The notes: a model not told the origin generated them from the letters alone. DNA of 37,595 bases from Lachnospiraceae bacterium (GCA_009911195.1 QXWV01000140.1:1-37595); one strand, 5' to 3'. Positions 1 to 9,582 are shown, numbered from the stretch's first letter. Numbers and translations: made by a program.

Positions 1-50
1 TGGAATTTAAAATTTCAATTTTCGCAGCGGACTGAACTGTTACAAATTAA

Positions 51-80
51 TTGACACCCAGAACCCTCTAATGTTAAAAT
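51..80 (+). promoter_or_regulatory. Promoter of carB
   Basis: TTGACA at 51-56 and TAAAAT at 75-80 are separated by 18 bases, a near-consensus sigma-A promoter. Transcription would start near 87 and leave about 90 nt of leader before carB. No coding sequence lies upstream within the window, so carB appears to start its own transcription unit. Confidence 0.75.
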
Positions 81-104
81 CATATCTGATACATAGGTTA
101 GCAA

Positions 105-139
105 GTATGCGGTGTATCGGCATACCGGAAATGGTGTGC
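105..139 (+). promoter_or_regulatory. Alternative hairpins in the carB leader
   Basis: GTATGC (105-110) can pair with GCATAC (120-125). The same segment, GCATACC (120-126), can instead pair with GGTGTGC (133-139) across a 6-nt loop. The two hairpins cannot form together, as in leader switches. I see no terminator-type T run and no recognisable PyrR site, so a regulatory role is inferred only. Confidence 0.35.
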
Positions 140-176
140 GGGCAACAAGCAGACAAGGGAACACAGGAGGGTTTTT

Positions 177-3100
177 ATGCCTAAAAGGACAGATATCCAT
201 AAAGTACTAATTATTGGTTCAGGCCCGATTATTATCGGCCAGGCTTGTGAATTTGATTATTCGGGAACACAAGCCTGCAAAGCACTTCGCAAATTAGGTT
301 ATGAAATTGTATTGGTGAATTCCAATCCGGCAACGATTATGACGGACCCGGAAACGGCAGATGTAACTTATATTGAGCCGCTGAATGTAGAGCGGCTGAC
401 ACAGATTATTGAAAAAGAACGCCCAGACGCCCTGCTTCCCAATTTGGGAGGACAGTCCGGGCTTAATTTGTGCGCGGAATTAAATAAAGCGGGAATCCTG
501 GATAAGTATCAGGTGGAAATTATCGGTGTACAGGCGGACGCTATCGAACGGGGGGAAGACCGTATAGAGTTTAAGAAAACAATGAATAGCTTAGGCATTG
601 AAATGGCACGGAGTGAGGTGGCATATTCGGTGGATGAGGCTCTTTCCATTGCAGAAAAGCTGGGATATCCGGTGGTACTCCGCCCGGCTTATACGATGGG
701 GGGTGCTGGCGGCGGGCTGGTATATAATAAGGAAGAGTTAAAGGTAGTCTGTGCCAGGGGGCTTCAGGCCAGCCTTGTAGGGCAGGTTCTGGTGGAAGAA
801 TCCATTCTCGGCTGGGAAGAGCTGGAGCTGGAAGTGGTGCGCGATGCGGAAAATAATATTATTACCGTATGCTTTATCGAGAATATTGACCCGCTGGGAG
901 TACATACCGGGGATTCTTTTTGTGCAGCCCCTATGCTGACAATTTCAAAGGAGTGCCAGAAACGGCTGCAGGAGCAGGCATATAAGATTGTGGAGTCCGT
1001 TCAGGTCATTGGAGGGACTAATGTGCAGTTTGCCCATGACCCTGTTTCAGACCGCATCATCGTTATCGAAATCAACCCCCGTACTTCCCGTTCTTCGGCA
1101 TTGGCATCGAAAGCAACCGGATTTCCGATTGCCCTTGTATCAGCTATGTTGGCAACGGGATTAACATTGAAGGAAATTCCATGCGGTAAATATGGAACAT
1201 TGGATAAATATGTGCCCGACGGCGATTATGTGGTGATTAAATTTGCCCGCTGGGCATTTGAGAAATTTAAAGGGGTAGAGGATAAATTAGGAACCCAGAT
1301 GCGTGCCGTAGGGGAAGTAATGAGCATTGGAAAGAATTATAAAGAGGCATTCCAGAAAGCTATCCGTTCACTGGAAACAGGGCGTTACGGTCTGGGCTAT
1401 GCCAAAGATTTCCACACTTTGACGAAAGAAGAGCTGCTGCAACGGTTAATTACGCCTTCCAGCGAACGTCATTTCCTTATGTATGAAGCGTTGCGCAAAG
1501 GGGCGACAGTGGAGGAAATTGTTGAAATAACGAGGGTAAAAGCCTATTTTATTGAGCAGATGAAGGAACTGGTGGAAGAAGAGGAAGAGCTTCTGAAACA
1601 AAAAGGTTCCATGCCCGGCGATAAAGCATTGATTGCCGCTAAAAAGGATGGATTTTCGGATAAATATTTGAGCCAGTTGCTGGAGATTCCTGAGGAAGAG
1701 ATTCGCTGCCGCAGGATAGAGTTAGGGCTGGAAGAGACATGGGAAGGGGTTCATGTGAGTGGAACACAGGATAGTGCCTATTACTATTCCACCTACAATG
1801 GAGAGGATAAAAACCCTGTGGCAGAGGACAAGCAGAAGATTATGATTCTGGGCGGCGGGCCTAACCGTATCGGCCAGGGAATCGAGTTCGACTACTGCTG
1901 TGTACATGCGTCCATGGCGTTGAAAAAGCTGGGGTTTGAGACAATTATTGTAAACTGCAACCCGGAAACGGTTTCTACGGATTACGATACCTCCGATAAG
2001 CTTTATTTCGAGCCTTTGACTTTGGAAGATGTACTGAGCATTTATAAAAAGGAAAAGCCGTTAGGGGTAATCGCTCAGTTTGGCGGGCAGACACCATTAA
2101 ATCTGGCGGCAGAACTGGAAAAGAACGGTGTGAAAATATTGGGAACTTCCCCTTCGGTGATAGATTTGGCGGAGGACAGGGATTTGTTCCGGGAAATGAT
2201 GGAAAAACTGGATATTCCTATGCCGGAATCAGGAATGGCCACTACGGTGGAAGAGGCTGTCCACATTGCAGGGAGAATTGGTTACCCTGTTATGGTGCGC
2301 CCCTCCTATGTGCTGGGAGGCCGGGGTATGGAAGTAGTGTATGATGATGAAAGCATGAGGGAATATATGAATGCGGCGGTAGGGGTGACGCCGGACCGGC
2401 CGATTCTTATCGACCGTTTCCTGAACCATGCGCTGGAATGCGAAGCGGATGCTATCAGCGATGGCACTCATGCCTTTGTTCCTGCAGTAATGGAACATAT
2501 TGAACTGGCGGGCATCCATTCCGGCGATTCCGCATGTATCATACCTTCGGTACATATTTCCGAAGAAAATGTGGAGACCATAAAAGAATACACAAGAAAA
2601 ATTGCGGAAGAAATGCATGTAAAAGGGCTGATGAACATGCAGTATGCTATTGAGAACGGAAAGGTTTTTGTCCTGGAAGCCAACCCCAGGGCATCCCGTA
2701 CTGTGCCGTTGGTTTCCAAGGTATGCAATATCCGTATGGTACCTCTGGCAACGGAAATTATTACGGAAGAGATTACCGGAAGGCCCTCCCCGGTTTCGGG
2801 CCTGAAGGAACAGGAGATTCCCAATTACGGGGTAAAAGAGGCAGTTTTCCCCTTTAATATGTTCCAGGAAGTGGACCCAGTCCTGGGGCCGGAAATGCGC
2901 TCTACAGGGGAAGTGCTGGGCTTGTCGCCCTCTTACGGGGAAGCTTTCTTCAAGGCGCAGGAGGCAGCACAGTCCAAACTGCCGTTGGAAGGGACAGTGT
3001 TAATCTCCGTAAATGATAAAGATAAAGATGAAGTAATAGAGGCGGCCCGTAGCTTTGCGGAAGACGGTTTCCGGATTGTAGCTACCGGGGGAACTTATGA

Positions 3101-3401
3101 TTTAATTGCGGCGGCGGGCATTCCGGCTACCAAGGTAAAGAAGCTTTACGAAGGCCGCCCGAATATCGGGGATATGATTACCAATGGGGATATCCATCTG
3201 GTGCTGAATACCCCTATCGGTAAAGACGGCCTTCATGATGACAGTTACCTCAGAAAAGCGGCGATTAAGGCAAAAGTGCCTTATTTTACTACGGTAGCGG
3301 CTGCCAGGGTGACTGCAGAGGGGATTCATTATGTAAAAACGCACAAAGACGGTGAATTGAAATCCCTACAGGAACTGCATAGCGAGATTCATGATAAATA
3401 G
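177..3401 (+). CDS. carB: Carbamoyl-phosphate synthase large subunit
   Basis: This 1074-residue protein makes carbamoyl phosphate from bicarbonate, ATP and glutamine-derived ammonia for pyrimidine and arginine synthesis. It has the normal family length and the family's duplicated architecture. The first half opens with GSGPIIIGQACEFDYSG and the second with GGGPNRIGQGIEFDY near residue 560; each half carries an ATP-grasp domain (for example RPAYTMGGAGGG and RPSYVLGGRGMEVVYDD). The last ~140 residues form the MGS-like allosteric domain. AGGAGGG at 163-169 sits 7 nt before the ATG and fixes the start. The partner carA (glutaminase subunit) is not next to it on either side, so carA must lie elsewhere. 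The next genes belong to purine synthesis. Confidence 0.97.
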   Translation: MPKRTDIHKVLIIGSGPIIIGQACEFDYSGTQACKALRKLGYEIVLVNSNPATIMTDPETADVTYIEPLNVERLTQIIEKERPDALLPNLGGQSGLNLCAELNKAGILDKYQVEIIGVQADAIERGEDRIEFKKTMNSLGIEMARSEVAYSVDEALSIAEKLGYPVVLRPAYTMGGAGGGLVYNKEELKVVCARGLQASLVGQVLVEESILGWEELELEVVRDAENNIITVCFIENIDPLGVHTGDSFCAAPMLTISKECQKRLQEQAYKIVESVQVIGGTNVQFAHDPVSDRIIVIEINPRTSRSSALASKATGFPIALVSAMLATGLTLKEIPCGKYGTLDKYVPDGDYVVIKFARWAFEKFKGVEDKLGTQMRAVGEVMSIGKNYKEAFQKAIRSLETGRYGLGYAKDFHTLTKEELLQRLITPSSERHFLMYEALRKGATVEEIVEITRVKAYFIEQMKELVEEEEELLKQKGSMPGDKALIAAKKDGFSDKYLSQLLEIPEEEIRCRRIELGLEETWEGVHVSGTQDSAYYYSTYNGEDKNPVAEDKQKIMILGGGPNRIGQGIEFDYCCVHASMALKKLGFETIIVNCNPETVSTDYDTSDKLYFEPLTLEDVLSIYKKEKPLGVIAQFGGQTPLNLAAELEKNGVKILGTSPSVIDLAEDRDLFREMMEKLDIPMPESGMATTVEEAVHIAGRIGYPVMVRPSYVLGGRGMEVVYDDESMREYMNAAVGVTPDRPILIDRFLNHALECEADAISDGTHAFVPAVMEHIELAGIHSGDSACIIPSVHISEENVETIKEYTRKIAEEMHVKGLMNMQYAIENGKVFVLEANPRASRTVPLVSKVCNIRMVPLATEIITEEITGRPSPVSGLKEQEIPNYGVKEAVFPFNMFQEVDPVLGPEMRSTGEVLGLSPSYGEAFFKAQEAAQSKLPLEGTVLISVNDKDKDEVIEAARSFAEDGFRIVATGGTYDLIAAAGIPATKVKKLYEGRPNIGDMITNGDIHLVLNTPIGKDGLHDDSYLRKAAIKAKVPYFTTVAAARVTAEGIHYVKTHKDGELKSLQELHSEIHDK

Positions 3402-3567
3402 TAATCATTGTACCCTGTATATCGAATAGCACGTTTAATTTCCGCATATCAGATGTGGATATAATAATTTGCCGGAAATAGCCCTCGGAATATTCTGGCA
3501 AAATAGGAATGATTCCGGGAGGCTATAGAAGGAAAAAGGCCGCGATGGCGGCGGAACGGAGGAGAAA

Positions 3568-4299
3568 ATGCAGAAGTTGTCACTGGAACGGGAACTGAAA
3601 AATAATGCATATCCCGGAAGGGGAATTGTAATCGGCAGGACGGAAGACGGGAAAAAGGCGGTTACGGCATATTTCATCATGGGGAGAAGCTCCAACAGCA
3701 GAAACCGCGTGTTTGTGGCGGAAGGGGAAGGAATCAGGACAGAAGCCTTCGACGCCTCTAAGCTGGAAGACCCTAGCCTGATTATTTATGCGCCGGTGCG
3801 TGTGCTGGGAGGGAAAACCATTGTGACCAATGGAGACCAGACCGATACCGTATATGAAGGGCTGGAAGCGGGGATGACTTTTGAGCAGTCCCTGCGGAGC
3901 CGGGAGTTTGAACCGGATGCCCCTAACTATACGCCCAGGATTTCCGGGGTTATGGAAGTGGAAAAGGGAGAGTATCATTATGCCATGTCTATTTTAAAGA
4001 GCAATAATGGCAGCCCGGATTCCTGCAGCCGGTATACATTTACTTATGAAACCCCGGCGGCGGGTGAAGGCCATTTTATCCATACCTATATGCATGACGG
4101 CAATCCTCTGCCCAGCTTTGAGGGAGAACCTAAGCTGGTGGGAATCGGCGGCGGAATCGATGATTTTACTAAAATGGTGTGGGAAAGCCTGAATGAGGAA
4201 AACAAGGTTTCGCTGTTTGTAAGGTATATCGATATAGCTACTGGAGAATACGAGACCAGGATTGTGAACAAGAATGAGAGAGGGGGAAATGCAAGATGA
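3568..4299 (+). CDS. IMP cyclohydrolase, PurO-like
   Basis: The 243-residue protein matches the IMP cyclohydrolase family first known from archaea (PurO). An N-terminal YPGRGIVIGRT segment is followed by YFIMGRSSNSRNRVF, a GRS..SRNR pattern typical of that family. It would close the ring of FAICAR to IMP, the final purine step. Its ATG follows GGAGG (3558-3562). The 166-nt gap after carB holds a TATAAT at 3460-3465 without a convincing -35, and a small GC hairpin just before the ribosome binding site. The stop overlaps the start of the AICAR transformylase gene by 4 nt (ATGA), so the two are translationally coupled and together replace the fused PurH of Bacillus. Assignment is from motifs and context. 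Confidence 0.85.
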   Translation: MQKLSLERELKNNAYPGRGIVIGRTEDGKKAVTAYFIMGRSSNSRNRVFVAEGEGIRTEAFDASKLEDPSLIIYAPVRVLGGKTIVTNGDQTDTVYEGLEAGMTFEQSLRSREFEPDAPNYTPRISGVMEVEKGEYHYAMSILKSNNGSPDSCSRYTFTYETPAAGEGHFIHTYMHDGNPLPSFEGEPKLVGIGGGIDDFTKMVWESLNEENKVSLFVRYIDIATGEYETRIVNKNERGGNAR

Positions 4300-5474
4300 A
4301 TGAAATGGAATTGAAATATGGATGTAACCCGAACCAGAAACCTTCCAGAATATATATGGAGGATGGAAGCGAGCTGCCGGTGCGCGTTCTGAACGGGAAA
4401 CCGGGATATATTAATTTTCTGGATGCTTTTAACGGATGGCAGTTGGTAAAGGAATTGAAAGAGGCTACGGGGCTGCCAGCGGCCACATCTTTTAAGCACG
4501 TATCCCCGGCAGGGGCAGCGGTGGGCCTGCCGCTTGATGAAACGCTGGCCCGGATTTACTGGGTGGATGACCTGGGGGAGCTTTCCCCGTTAGCCTGTGC
4601 CTACGCCAGGGCAAGGGGGGCGGATAGAATGTCTTCTTTTGGGGATTTTATTGCATTGTCGGATGAATGCGATGAGGATACGGCGCGGTTGATTAAAAGG
4701 GAAGTATCCGATGGGGTGATTGCCCCTGGTTATACTCCGGCGGCGTTAGAGCTGTTGAAGGAAAAGAAAAAGGGGAACTACAACGTGATTCAGATAGACC
4801 CTTCTTATGTTCCCGCGAAAGTGGAAAGGAAACAGGTTTACGGCATTACCTTTGAGCAGGGGAGAAATGAACTGGATATTGACGGCGGGCTTCTGTCCCA
4901 TGTGGTGACTGAAAACACGCAAATCCCGGAAGAGGCTTTGATTGACTTGAAAATCGCTTTGATTACATTGAAATATACCCAGTCCAATTCGGTCTGCTAT
5001 GTAAAAGGCGGACAGGCTATCGGTATAGGGGCAGGGCAGCAGTCGAGGATTCACTGCACCAGGCTGGCAGGCCAGAAGGCGGATAACTGGTATCTGCGCC
5101 AGTCGCCGCAGGTTCTTGGGCTTAAGTTCTTGGATTCCCTTGGCCGGGCGGACAGGGATAATACGATTGACGTCTATATTGGGGAGGAATATGAGGATGT
5201 GCTCCGGGAAGGGGAATGGCAGAAGCGTTTCCAGGAAAAGCCTCCGGTTTTCACAAGGGAAGAAAAGCGTGCCTGGCTGGATGGAAATCAGGGAGTGGCC
5301 TTGGGCTCCGATGCATTTTTCCCGTTTTCGGATAATATCGAAAGGGCATATAAAAGCGGCGTAAAATATATTGCCCAGCCGGGCGGCTCGGTAAGGGATG
5401 ATGCGGTGATTGAATGCTGCGATAAATATGGCATGGCCATGATATTTACCGGGATACGTTTGTTCCACCATTAA
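4296..5474 (+). CDS. AICAR transformylase, stand-alone
   Basis: This 392-residue protein corresponds to the AICAR formyltransferase half of PurH; it transfers a formyl group from 10-formyl-THF to AICAR. Visible family segments are SFKHVSPAGAAVG (near residue 65), a PLACAYARARGADRMSSFGDFIALS stretch, SNSVCYVKGGQAIGIGAGQQSR (near 240) and DAFFPFSDNIERA near the C-terminus, including the KHVSPAG lysine-histidine pair of the active site. The MGS-like cyclohydrolase domain of classical PurH is absent, which fits the upstream PurO-like gene supplying that step. Four-nt overlap with the upstream gene indicates coupled translation. No clear intrinsic terminator follows before 5655. Confidence 0.9.
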   Translation: MNEMELKYGCNPNQKPSRIYMEDGSELPVRVLNGKPGYINFLDAFNGWQLVKELKEATGLPAATSFKHVSPAGAAVGLPLDETLARIYWVDDLGELSPLACAYARARGADRMSSFGDFIALSDECDEDTARLIKREVSDGVIAPGYTPAALELLKEKKKGNYNVIQIDPSYVPAKVERKQVYGITFEQGRNELDIDGGLLSHVVTENTQIPEEALIDLKIALITLKYTQSNSVCYVKGGQAIGIGAGQQSRIHCTRLAGQKADNWYLRQSPQVLGLKFLDSLGRADRDNTIDVYIGEEYEDVLREGEWQKRFQEKPPVFTREEKRAWLDGNQGVALGSDAFFPFSDNIERAYKSGVKYIAQPGGSVRDDAVIECCDKYGMAMIFTGIRLFHH

Positions 5475-5601
5475 GCGTTGGGGATGGGGTTAATATTAGG
5501 AGTTGTTGGCTTTGCAGCGGATTTGAGCCTTAATTATTCTTCCTATGTAAGCTGTAAATAAAACCCATCAAGACGCCGATATAAACAATAGATACTGTGA
5601 T

Positions 5602-5623
5602 TTTTCAAAACGGATTTTGAAAA
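5602..5623. repeat. AT-rich perfect inverted repeat
   Basis: TTTTCAAAA (5602-5610) and TTTTGAAAA (5615-5623) flank CGGA, 15 nt upstream of the ribosome binding site of the next gene. It could be a protein-binding palindrome or a weak hairpin. There is no T run to make it a terminator. Confidence 0.4.
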
Positions 5624-5654
5624 TTAGTTGTAAGTTTCAAGGAGGATGATTGCT

Positions 5655-6473
5655 ATGGGCGTGAATGGGATTAATCAGAGTGCTTATGTGAATTCTATCG
5701 CATCGGCGGAGTACCAGAGTGGAAAAAGCTATGGAACAAAGGATGAGAAGGTGAAAAAGCAGCAGACGGCTGCGGAAGAGAAGCTGAACAATGTGAGCGG
5801 AAGGACGATTGGCAGTCCGAAGTTGAGCGACAAGGCGTTGAAGTATTATGAACAATTGAAAAAGAAATATTCCAATATGGAGTTTGTCCTCATTTCACCG
5901 GATAAGAAGGCGGAAGTGGAAAGAAATAAAGGAATGTATGCCAGCAGCAAGGAAATCCTTGTGCTCATCGACTCGGACAAAATCGAGAGAATGGCGGAGG
6001 ATGAAGAATACCGCAAGAAATATGAAGGTATTTTAAATAACGCCACTTCCCAGATGCAACTGATGAAGCAGAACTTGGGTGCGAATGCCAGCAAGGTAAG
6101 TTCTTTTGGGATGACCTTTGATGATTACGGGAATGCATCGTTCTTCGCAGTAGTGGATAAATCCCTGGCGAAGCAGAGGGAAAGGATAGCCGCGAAGAAA
6201 GAAGAGAATATAGCGGCGAAAAAGCAGTCTGCAAAGCAGGCGGAGAAGAAGCGTGGGGAAGAAAAGGAGGCCAAAAAGCGTGTGGAATCGGCCCAGGGGG
6301 AAGAAAGCGGGGAAGCCCAGCGGCTGGATAAAACCAATAAGGTAACTGTAACCGCCAGTTCATGGGATGAGCTTAGACGGATGATTGACCAGGTGGTGGA
6401 GTCTGATTTCGGAGGAGCTATGATGTCAGCAGCAGAACGGAACATTGGCCAGAATTTTGATTTTTCCCTGTAA
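5655..6473 (+). CDS. DUF6033-like protein of unknown function
   Basis: The 272-residue product has no signal peptide or membrane segment. Residues ~90-160 (FVLISPDKKAE, then ILVLIDSDKIERMAEDEEYRKKYEGIL) resemble proteins I remember as DUF6033 from Lachnospiraceae. A highly charged Lys/Glu/Ala stretch (about residues 175-225) should form a long helix or coiled coil, followed by a short C-terminal domain. GGAGG (5641-5645) directly abuts an ATG at 5646, so that start has no spacing; the ATG at 5655, nine nt downstream, is the better start. The gene stands alone, with a strong terminator downstream. Function is unknown. Confidence 0.75.
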   Translation: MGVNGINQSAYVNSIASAEYQSGKSYGTKDEKVKKQQTAAEEKLNNVSGRTIGSPKLSDKALKYYEQLKKKYSNMEFVLISPDKKAEVERNKGMYASSKEILVLIDSDKIERMAEDEEYRKKYEGILNNATSQMQLMKQNLGANASKVSSFGMTFDDYGNASFFAVVDKSLAKQRERIAAKKEENIAAKKQSAKQAEKKRGEEKEAKKRVESAQGEESGEAQRLDKTNKVTVTASSWDELRRMIDQVVESDFGGAMMSAAERNIGQNFDFSL

Positions 6474-6541
6474 GGATTTCACGGTTTTGATAACAGGCAC
6501 TCATATAATGGCGCAACTGTAATATGATAAAAGTAAAGTGG

Positions 6542-6572
6542 AAGCCCGGCTTGTCTTGTGCCGGGCTTTTTT
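6542..6572 (+). terminator. Intrinsic terminator
   Basis: AAGCCCGGC (6542-6550) pairs perfectly with GCCGGGCTT (6560-6568) across a 9-nt loop and runs into six Ts (6567-6572). It ends the DUF6033-like gene and separates it from the glycosyltransferase. Confidence 0.92.
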
Positions 6573-6613
6573 GAACAAATTTGTACAATAAAGCAGGAGA
6601 ACGGGGGAGCAGG

Positions 6614-7900
6614 ATGAGGAAGGTAGCGGCGGTTATCTGCAATTATAATAAAAAAGATTATGTGGCGGAGTGCATTCAGAGTGTGACGGAGTCGGTATTT
6701 CAGGATTTTGATATCATTGCTGTGGACAATGCTTCCACAGACGGTTCGGCAGAATGCATCCGGACCAGGTTTGGGGAAAAGGTGAAGATGCTGGTCAATG
6801 AGGAGAACCTGGGTGGAAGCGGAGGTTTTAACCGGGGCATACGCTATGCCCTGGAACAAGGGTATGAATATATCTGGTGTCTGGATAATGACGTTCTGGT
6901 GGATGAGAATGCGTTAGGGGAGTTGTATATATTTCTGGAGGAACATCCCGAGGTGGGTATGGCAGGCTCTAAGGTGTACCATATGGAGAAGCCGGATTAT
7001 GTGCAGCAGTTCGGGATTGATATCGTTTGGGAAGAATATTGCTGTGAAGCGAAATATTCCGGGCAGAGGGAAGACGGCTCCATGCCGGAGGTAGTCTATT
7101 CGGATGCGGTGGCAGCCTGTTCGGTGTTAGTGAGGGCTTCGGTAATCAGGGAAATCGGAATGCTGCCGGAGGAGAATTTCCTTTACTGGGATGACACGGA
7201 GTGGGGGCTTAGGTGCAACCTGGCGGGATATAAGGTGGCTTCTTTGGGCAGCTCCAAGATATTGCATTCCATGGGGGCGAAAAAGGAGGCTGTCAATACT
7301 TTTCCGCTTTATTATGCATGGAGGAACTGGATTCGCTTCTTTATGAAATATACGCCAAAGGAGAAGAGGGAGGATATGTGCACGGCATTTTTAGAAGGGC
7401 TGTTCGATGTGGTGTACAATGATTTATATCTGGGGGAGGAAAACCGGACGAGGACAGTAATGTATGCTTATGATGATGCGATTCATGGCAGAATGGGAAA
7501 AGCGGAGGAGTATAAGATATTTCCGGTAATACATTCGGAGGAAAAACTGATAAAGCTGCTGAAAGGGAAAAATGCCGTGAAAATATATGCCAACGGGCAG
7601 GAGGAACAGGCAGAGGAATTTGCGGAAAAGCTAAGGGAGATGGGAAGAAGGACAGGAGACTGCTTTTTGCCCCGGATATTGGAAGGGAAGCCCTTGTCTG
7701 GAGAGGATTCCTTCACCATGGCCAAGGATATTTTTTCTTTGGATGATTTTCGCTTAAGTACCTGGTATGTGGATAAGGAGGGGCGGATTCTGTCTTCGGA
7801 AGAAGATGTCTTTTTAGTGATTAACCGGGAGTATAGCAGGAAAACATTTGTCTTTAGCCAAAAAGGGCTGTTTATGTCTTTTACCGATAAAATTTTTTAA
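6614..7900 (+). CDS. Family 2 glycosyltransferase
   Basis: The 428-residue enzyme has a GT-A fold N-terminus: VAAVICNYNKKDYV at 4-17, VDNASTDGS at 37-45 (nucleotide-binding region), and the metal-binding DND at 91-93 in a CLDNDVLVDE context. NLGGSGGFNRG near residue 65 and the later YWDDTEWGLR segment are typical of the rhamnosyltransferase/GlfT2-like branch of GT2, which builds surface polysaccharides. The C-terminal ~180 residues are less conserved and I do not recognise a domain there. An in-frame TTG at 6581 gives a longer reading, but the ATG at 6614 has GGGGGAG just upstream and starts exactly at the conserved fold. No other polysaccharide genes are adjacent, so donor and acceptor cannot be told. 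Confidence 0.88.
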   Translation: MRKVAAVICNYNKKDYVAECIQSVTESVFQDFDIIAVDNASTDGSAECIRTRFGEKVKMLVNEENLGGSGGFNRGIRYALEQGYEYIWCLDNDVLVDENALGELYIFLEEHPEVGMAGSKVYHMEKPDYVQQFGIDIVWEEYCCEAKYSGQREDGSMPEVVYSDAVAACSVLVRASVIREIGMLPEENFLYWDDTEWGLRCNLAGYKVASLGSSKILHSMGAKKEAVNTFPLYYAWRNWIRFFMKYTPKEKREDMCTAFLEGLFDVVYNDLYLGEENRTRTVMYAYDDAIHGRMGKAEEYKIFPVIHSEEKLIKLLKGKNAVKIYANGQEEQAEEFAEKLREMGRRTGDCFLPRILEGKPLSGEDSFTMAKDIFSLDDFRLSTWYVDKEGRILSSEEDVFLVINREYSRKTFVFSQKGLFMSFTDKIF

Positions 7901-8003
7901 TAATTTTTTTATTTTCCGTTTATTGCTATCCGGCAAGGAAAGCATTACGATAATAGTTATCTTATAATATTCGTATGAAAGTGGTGGCTAAAGGGGTGTT
8001 ATC

Positions 8004-8858
8004 ATGTTCGGTTATGTGATAATCAATAAGGGAGATATGAAATTTAAAGAATTTGATATTTACCATTCGTATTACTGCGGTTTATGCCGGAAGCTGAAGG
8101 AAAAGTATGGGTTGGCAGGGCAGCTTACATTATCCTATGATATGACTTTTGTAGTATTGCTTCTTACCGGCCTTTATGAGCCAAAAGAAATGGCAGGTAG
8201 CTGTAAATGTGCTGTCCATCCTTTTGAAAAGCATAGCGTTAAGATAAATGAGTATACGGAATATGCGGCAGATATGAATCTGCTGCTTTCCTATTATAAA
8301 TGTATGGATGATTGGAATGATGACAAAAAGCTCCGGCAGAAGATGTATGCCGGGCTGCTAACGAACGGATACAGGAAGCTGGAAAGAAAGTATGGGAAGA
8401 AAATACGGAAAATTGAGAAATTAATGGCTGAATTGGGAAAGGAAGAAAAAGCAGGATGCCGGGATATAGATAAAATGGCCTGGCTGTTTGGAAAAGTAAT
8501 GGCAGAAATCCTTGTCTGCAAGGATGACGTCTGGAAAGAAAATCTTTACCGCATGGGGCTGTATTTGGGGAAATTTATTTACTTATGCGATGCGTATGAA
8601 GATATTGGGAAAGATTTGAAGTCGGGTAGCTATAATCCGCTGCAGGAAATGTATGAAACCCCGGATTTCGAGGAACAATGCAAAAGTATTTTAACATTAC
8701 TGATGGCGGAATGCTCGAAAGAATTTGAAAAGCTGCCTATTTTGGAAAACATAGAAATATTACGGAATATCATTTATTCCGGAGTGTGGTACCGCTATGA
8801 AAAAGTGAGGGCCGAACGGGAATCTATAGAAAAGGAACAGGCGAAGGGAAATGAATAA
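8004..8858 (+). CDS. DUF5685-like protein
   Basis: The 284-residue protein starts [17 protein letters not shown] and carries CGLC (25-28), CKC (67-69) and H72, which could bind a metal. It also has two Asp-rich motifs: DDWNDD (102-107) and an Asp196/Asp200/Asp204 pattern, DAYEDIGKD, followed by YNPL. These resemble DUF5685 proteins as I remember them; the paired Asp motifs recall class I isoprenoid synthases, but that is inference only. It looks soluble and helical. A TATAAT lies at 7964-7969. The stop overlaps the J-domain gene start by 8 nt, so the two are translationally coupled and probably act together. Catalytic activity is unknown. Confidence 0.8.
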   Translation: MFGYVIINKGDMKFKEFDIYHSYYCGLCRKLKEKYGLAGQLTLSYDMTFVVLLLTGLYEPKEMAGSCKCAVHPFEKHSVKINEYTEYAADMNLLLSYYKCMDDWNDDKKLRQKMYAGLLTNGYRKLERKYGKKIRKIEKLMAELGKEEKAGCRDIDKMAWLFGKVMAEILVCKDDVWKENLYRMGLYLGKFIYLCDAYEDIGKDLKSGSYNPLQEMYETPDFEEQCKSILTLLMAECSKEFEKLPILENIEILRNIIYSGVWYRYEKVRAERESIEKEQAKGNE

Positions 8859-9582
8859 TCCGTATGAAGTCCTGGGGGTGGCACGAAATGCTTCCGAGGA
8901 TGAAATCAAAAAAGCATATAGGATGTTGAGCAGGAAATACCATCCGGATGCCAACGTGAATAATCCGAAGAAAGCCCAGGCGGAAGAAAAGTTTAAACAA
9001 ATCCAGGAAGCATACCAGCAGATTATGAAAGAACGGACAGATGGATTTGGAAGTACAGGTTATGGGAACGCCGGATATGGAAGGGATAGAAGCTCAGGTT
9101 ATGGAGAGGGCGGTTACGGCAGTTTTGGGGGATTTGGCGGCTTTGGAGGTTTTGGAGGCTTCGGTAGTTTTGGCAGCAGTACCGGTTATGAGGAAGATGG
9201 CCACTTGAGGGCTGCGGGGAATTATGTACGGAACGGATATTATAAAGAAGCGAGGAATGTGCTGGACGGTATGCCCGAAAGAGGGGCAAGGTGGTTCTAT
9301 TATAGTGCCTTGGCCCATGCGGGGCTGGGAAACACGGTGGCGGCTATGGAGCACGCCAAACGGGCCGCCGCAATAGAGCCGGACAATATGGATTACCGGA
9401 ATCTGGTATACCGGTTTGAAAACGGCGGAACACAGTACCAACAAAGGCAATTTGCCTATGGAAACCCTTATGCCAGCAGCGGGAATATATGCATGAAAAT
9501 TTGTATTGCGAATTTAATTTGCAATTTCTGCTGCGGCGGGGGTGGGATGTGCTGCGGCGGCGTGCCCTATGGAAGATTCTAA
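8851..9582 (+). CDS. J-domain protein with Gly-rich linker and Cys-rich tail
   Basis: Residues 1-62 form a canonical J domain with the HPD motif at 31-33, which should stimulate an Hsp70 (DnaK). Residues 65-112 are a Gly/Phe/Tyr-rich linker with GFG repeats. Residues 115-190 look like two to three TPR-like helix pairs ([17 protein letters not shown], then [18 protein letters not shown]). The last 30 residues hold seven cysteines (214, 218, 224, 227, 228, 234, 235), two of them CC pairs, in a partly hydrophobic tail. It lacks the DnaJ zinc-finger repeats, so it is not DnaJ itself but a specialised class C co-chaperone. It is coupled to the DUF5685-like gene by an 8-nt overlap. Confidence 0.9.
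   Translation: MNNPYEVLGVARNASEDEIKKAYRMLSRKYHPDANVNNPKKAQAEEKFKQIQEAYQQIMKERTDGFGSTGYGNAGYGRDRSSGYGEGGYGSFGGFGGFGGFGGFGSFGSSTGYEEDGHLRAAGNYVRNGYYKEARNVLDGMPERGARWFYYSALAHAGLGNTVAAMEHAKRAAAIEPDNMDYRNLVYRFENGGTQYQQRQFAYGNPYASSGNICMKICIANLICNFCCGGGGMCCGGVPYGRF

Noticed and set aside
2229-2824. Open minus-strand frames inside carB and other long genes
   Set aside because: They are antisense shadows without ribosome binding sites or protein-like composition.
6485-6509. Promoter before the glycosyltransferase (TTGATA with TATAAT)
   Set aside because: The spacing is only 11 bases and the strong terminator at 6542-6572 lies between it and the gene.
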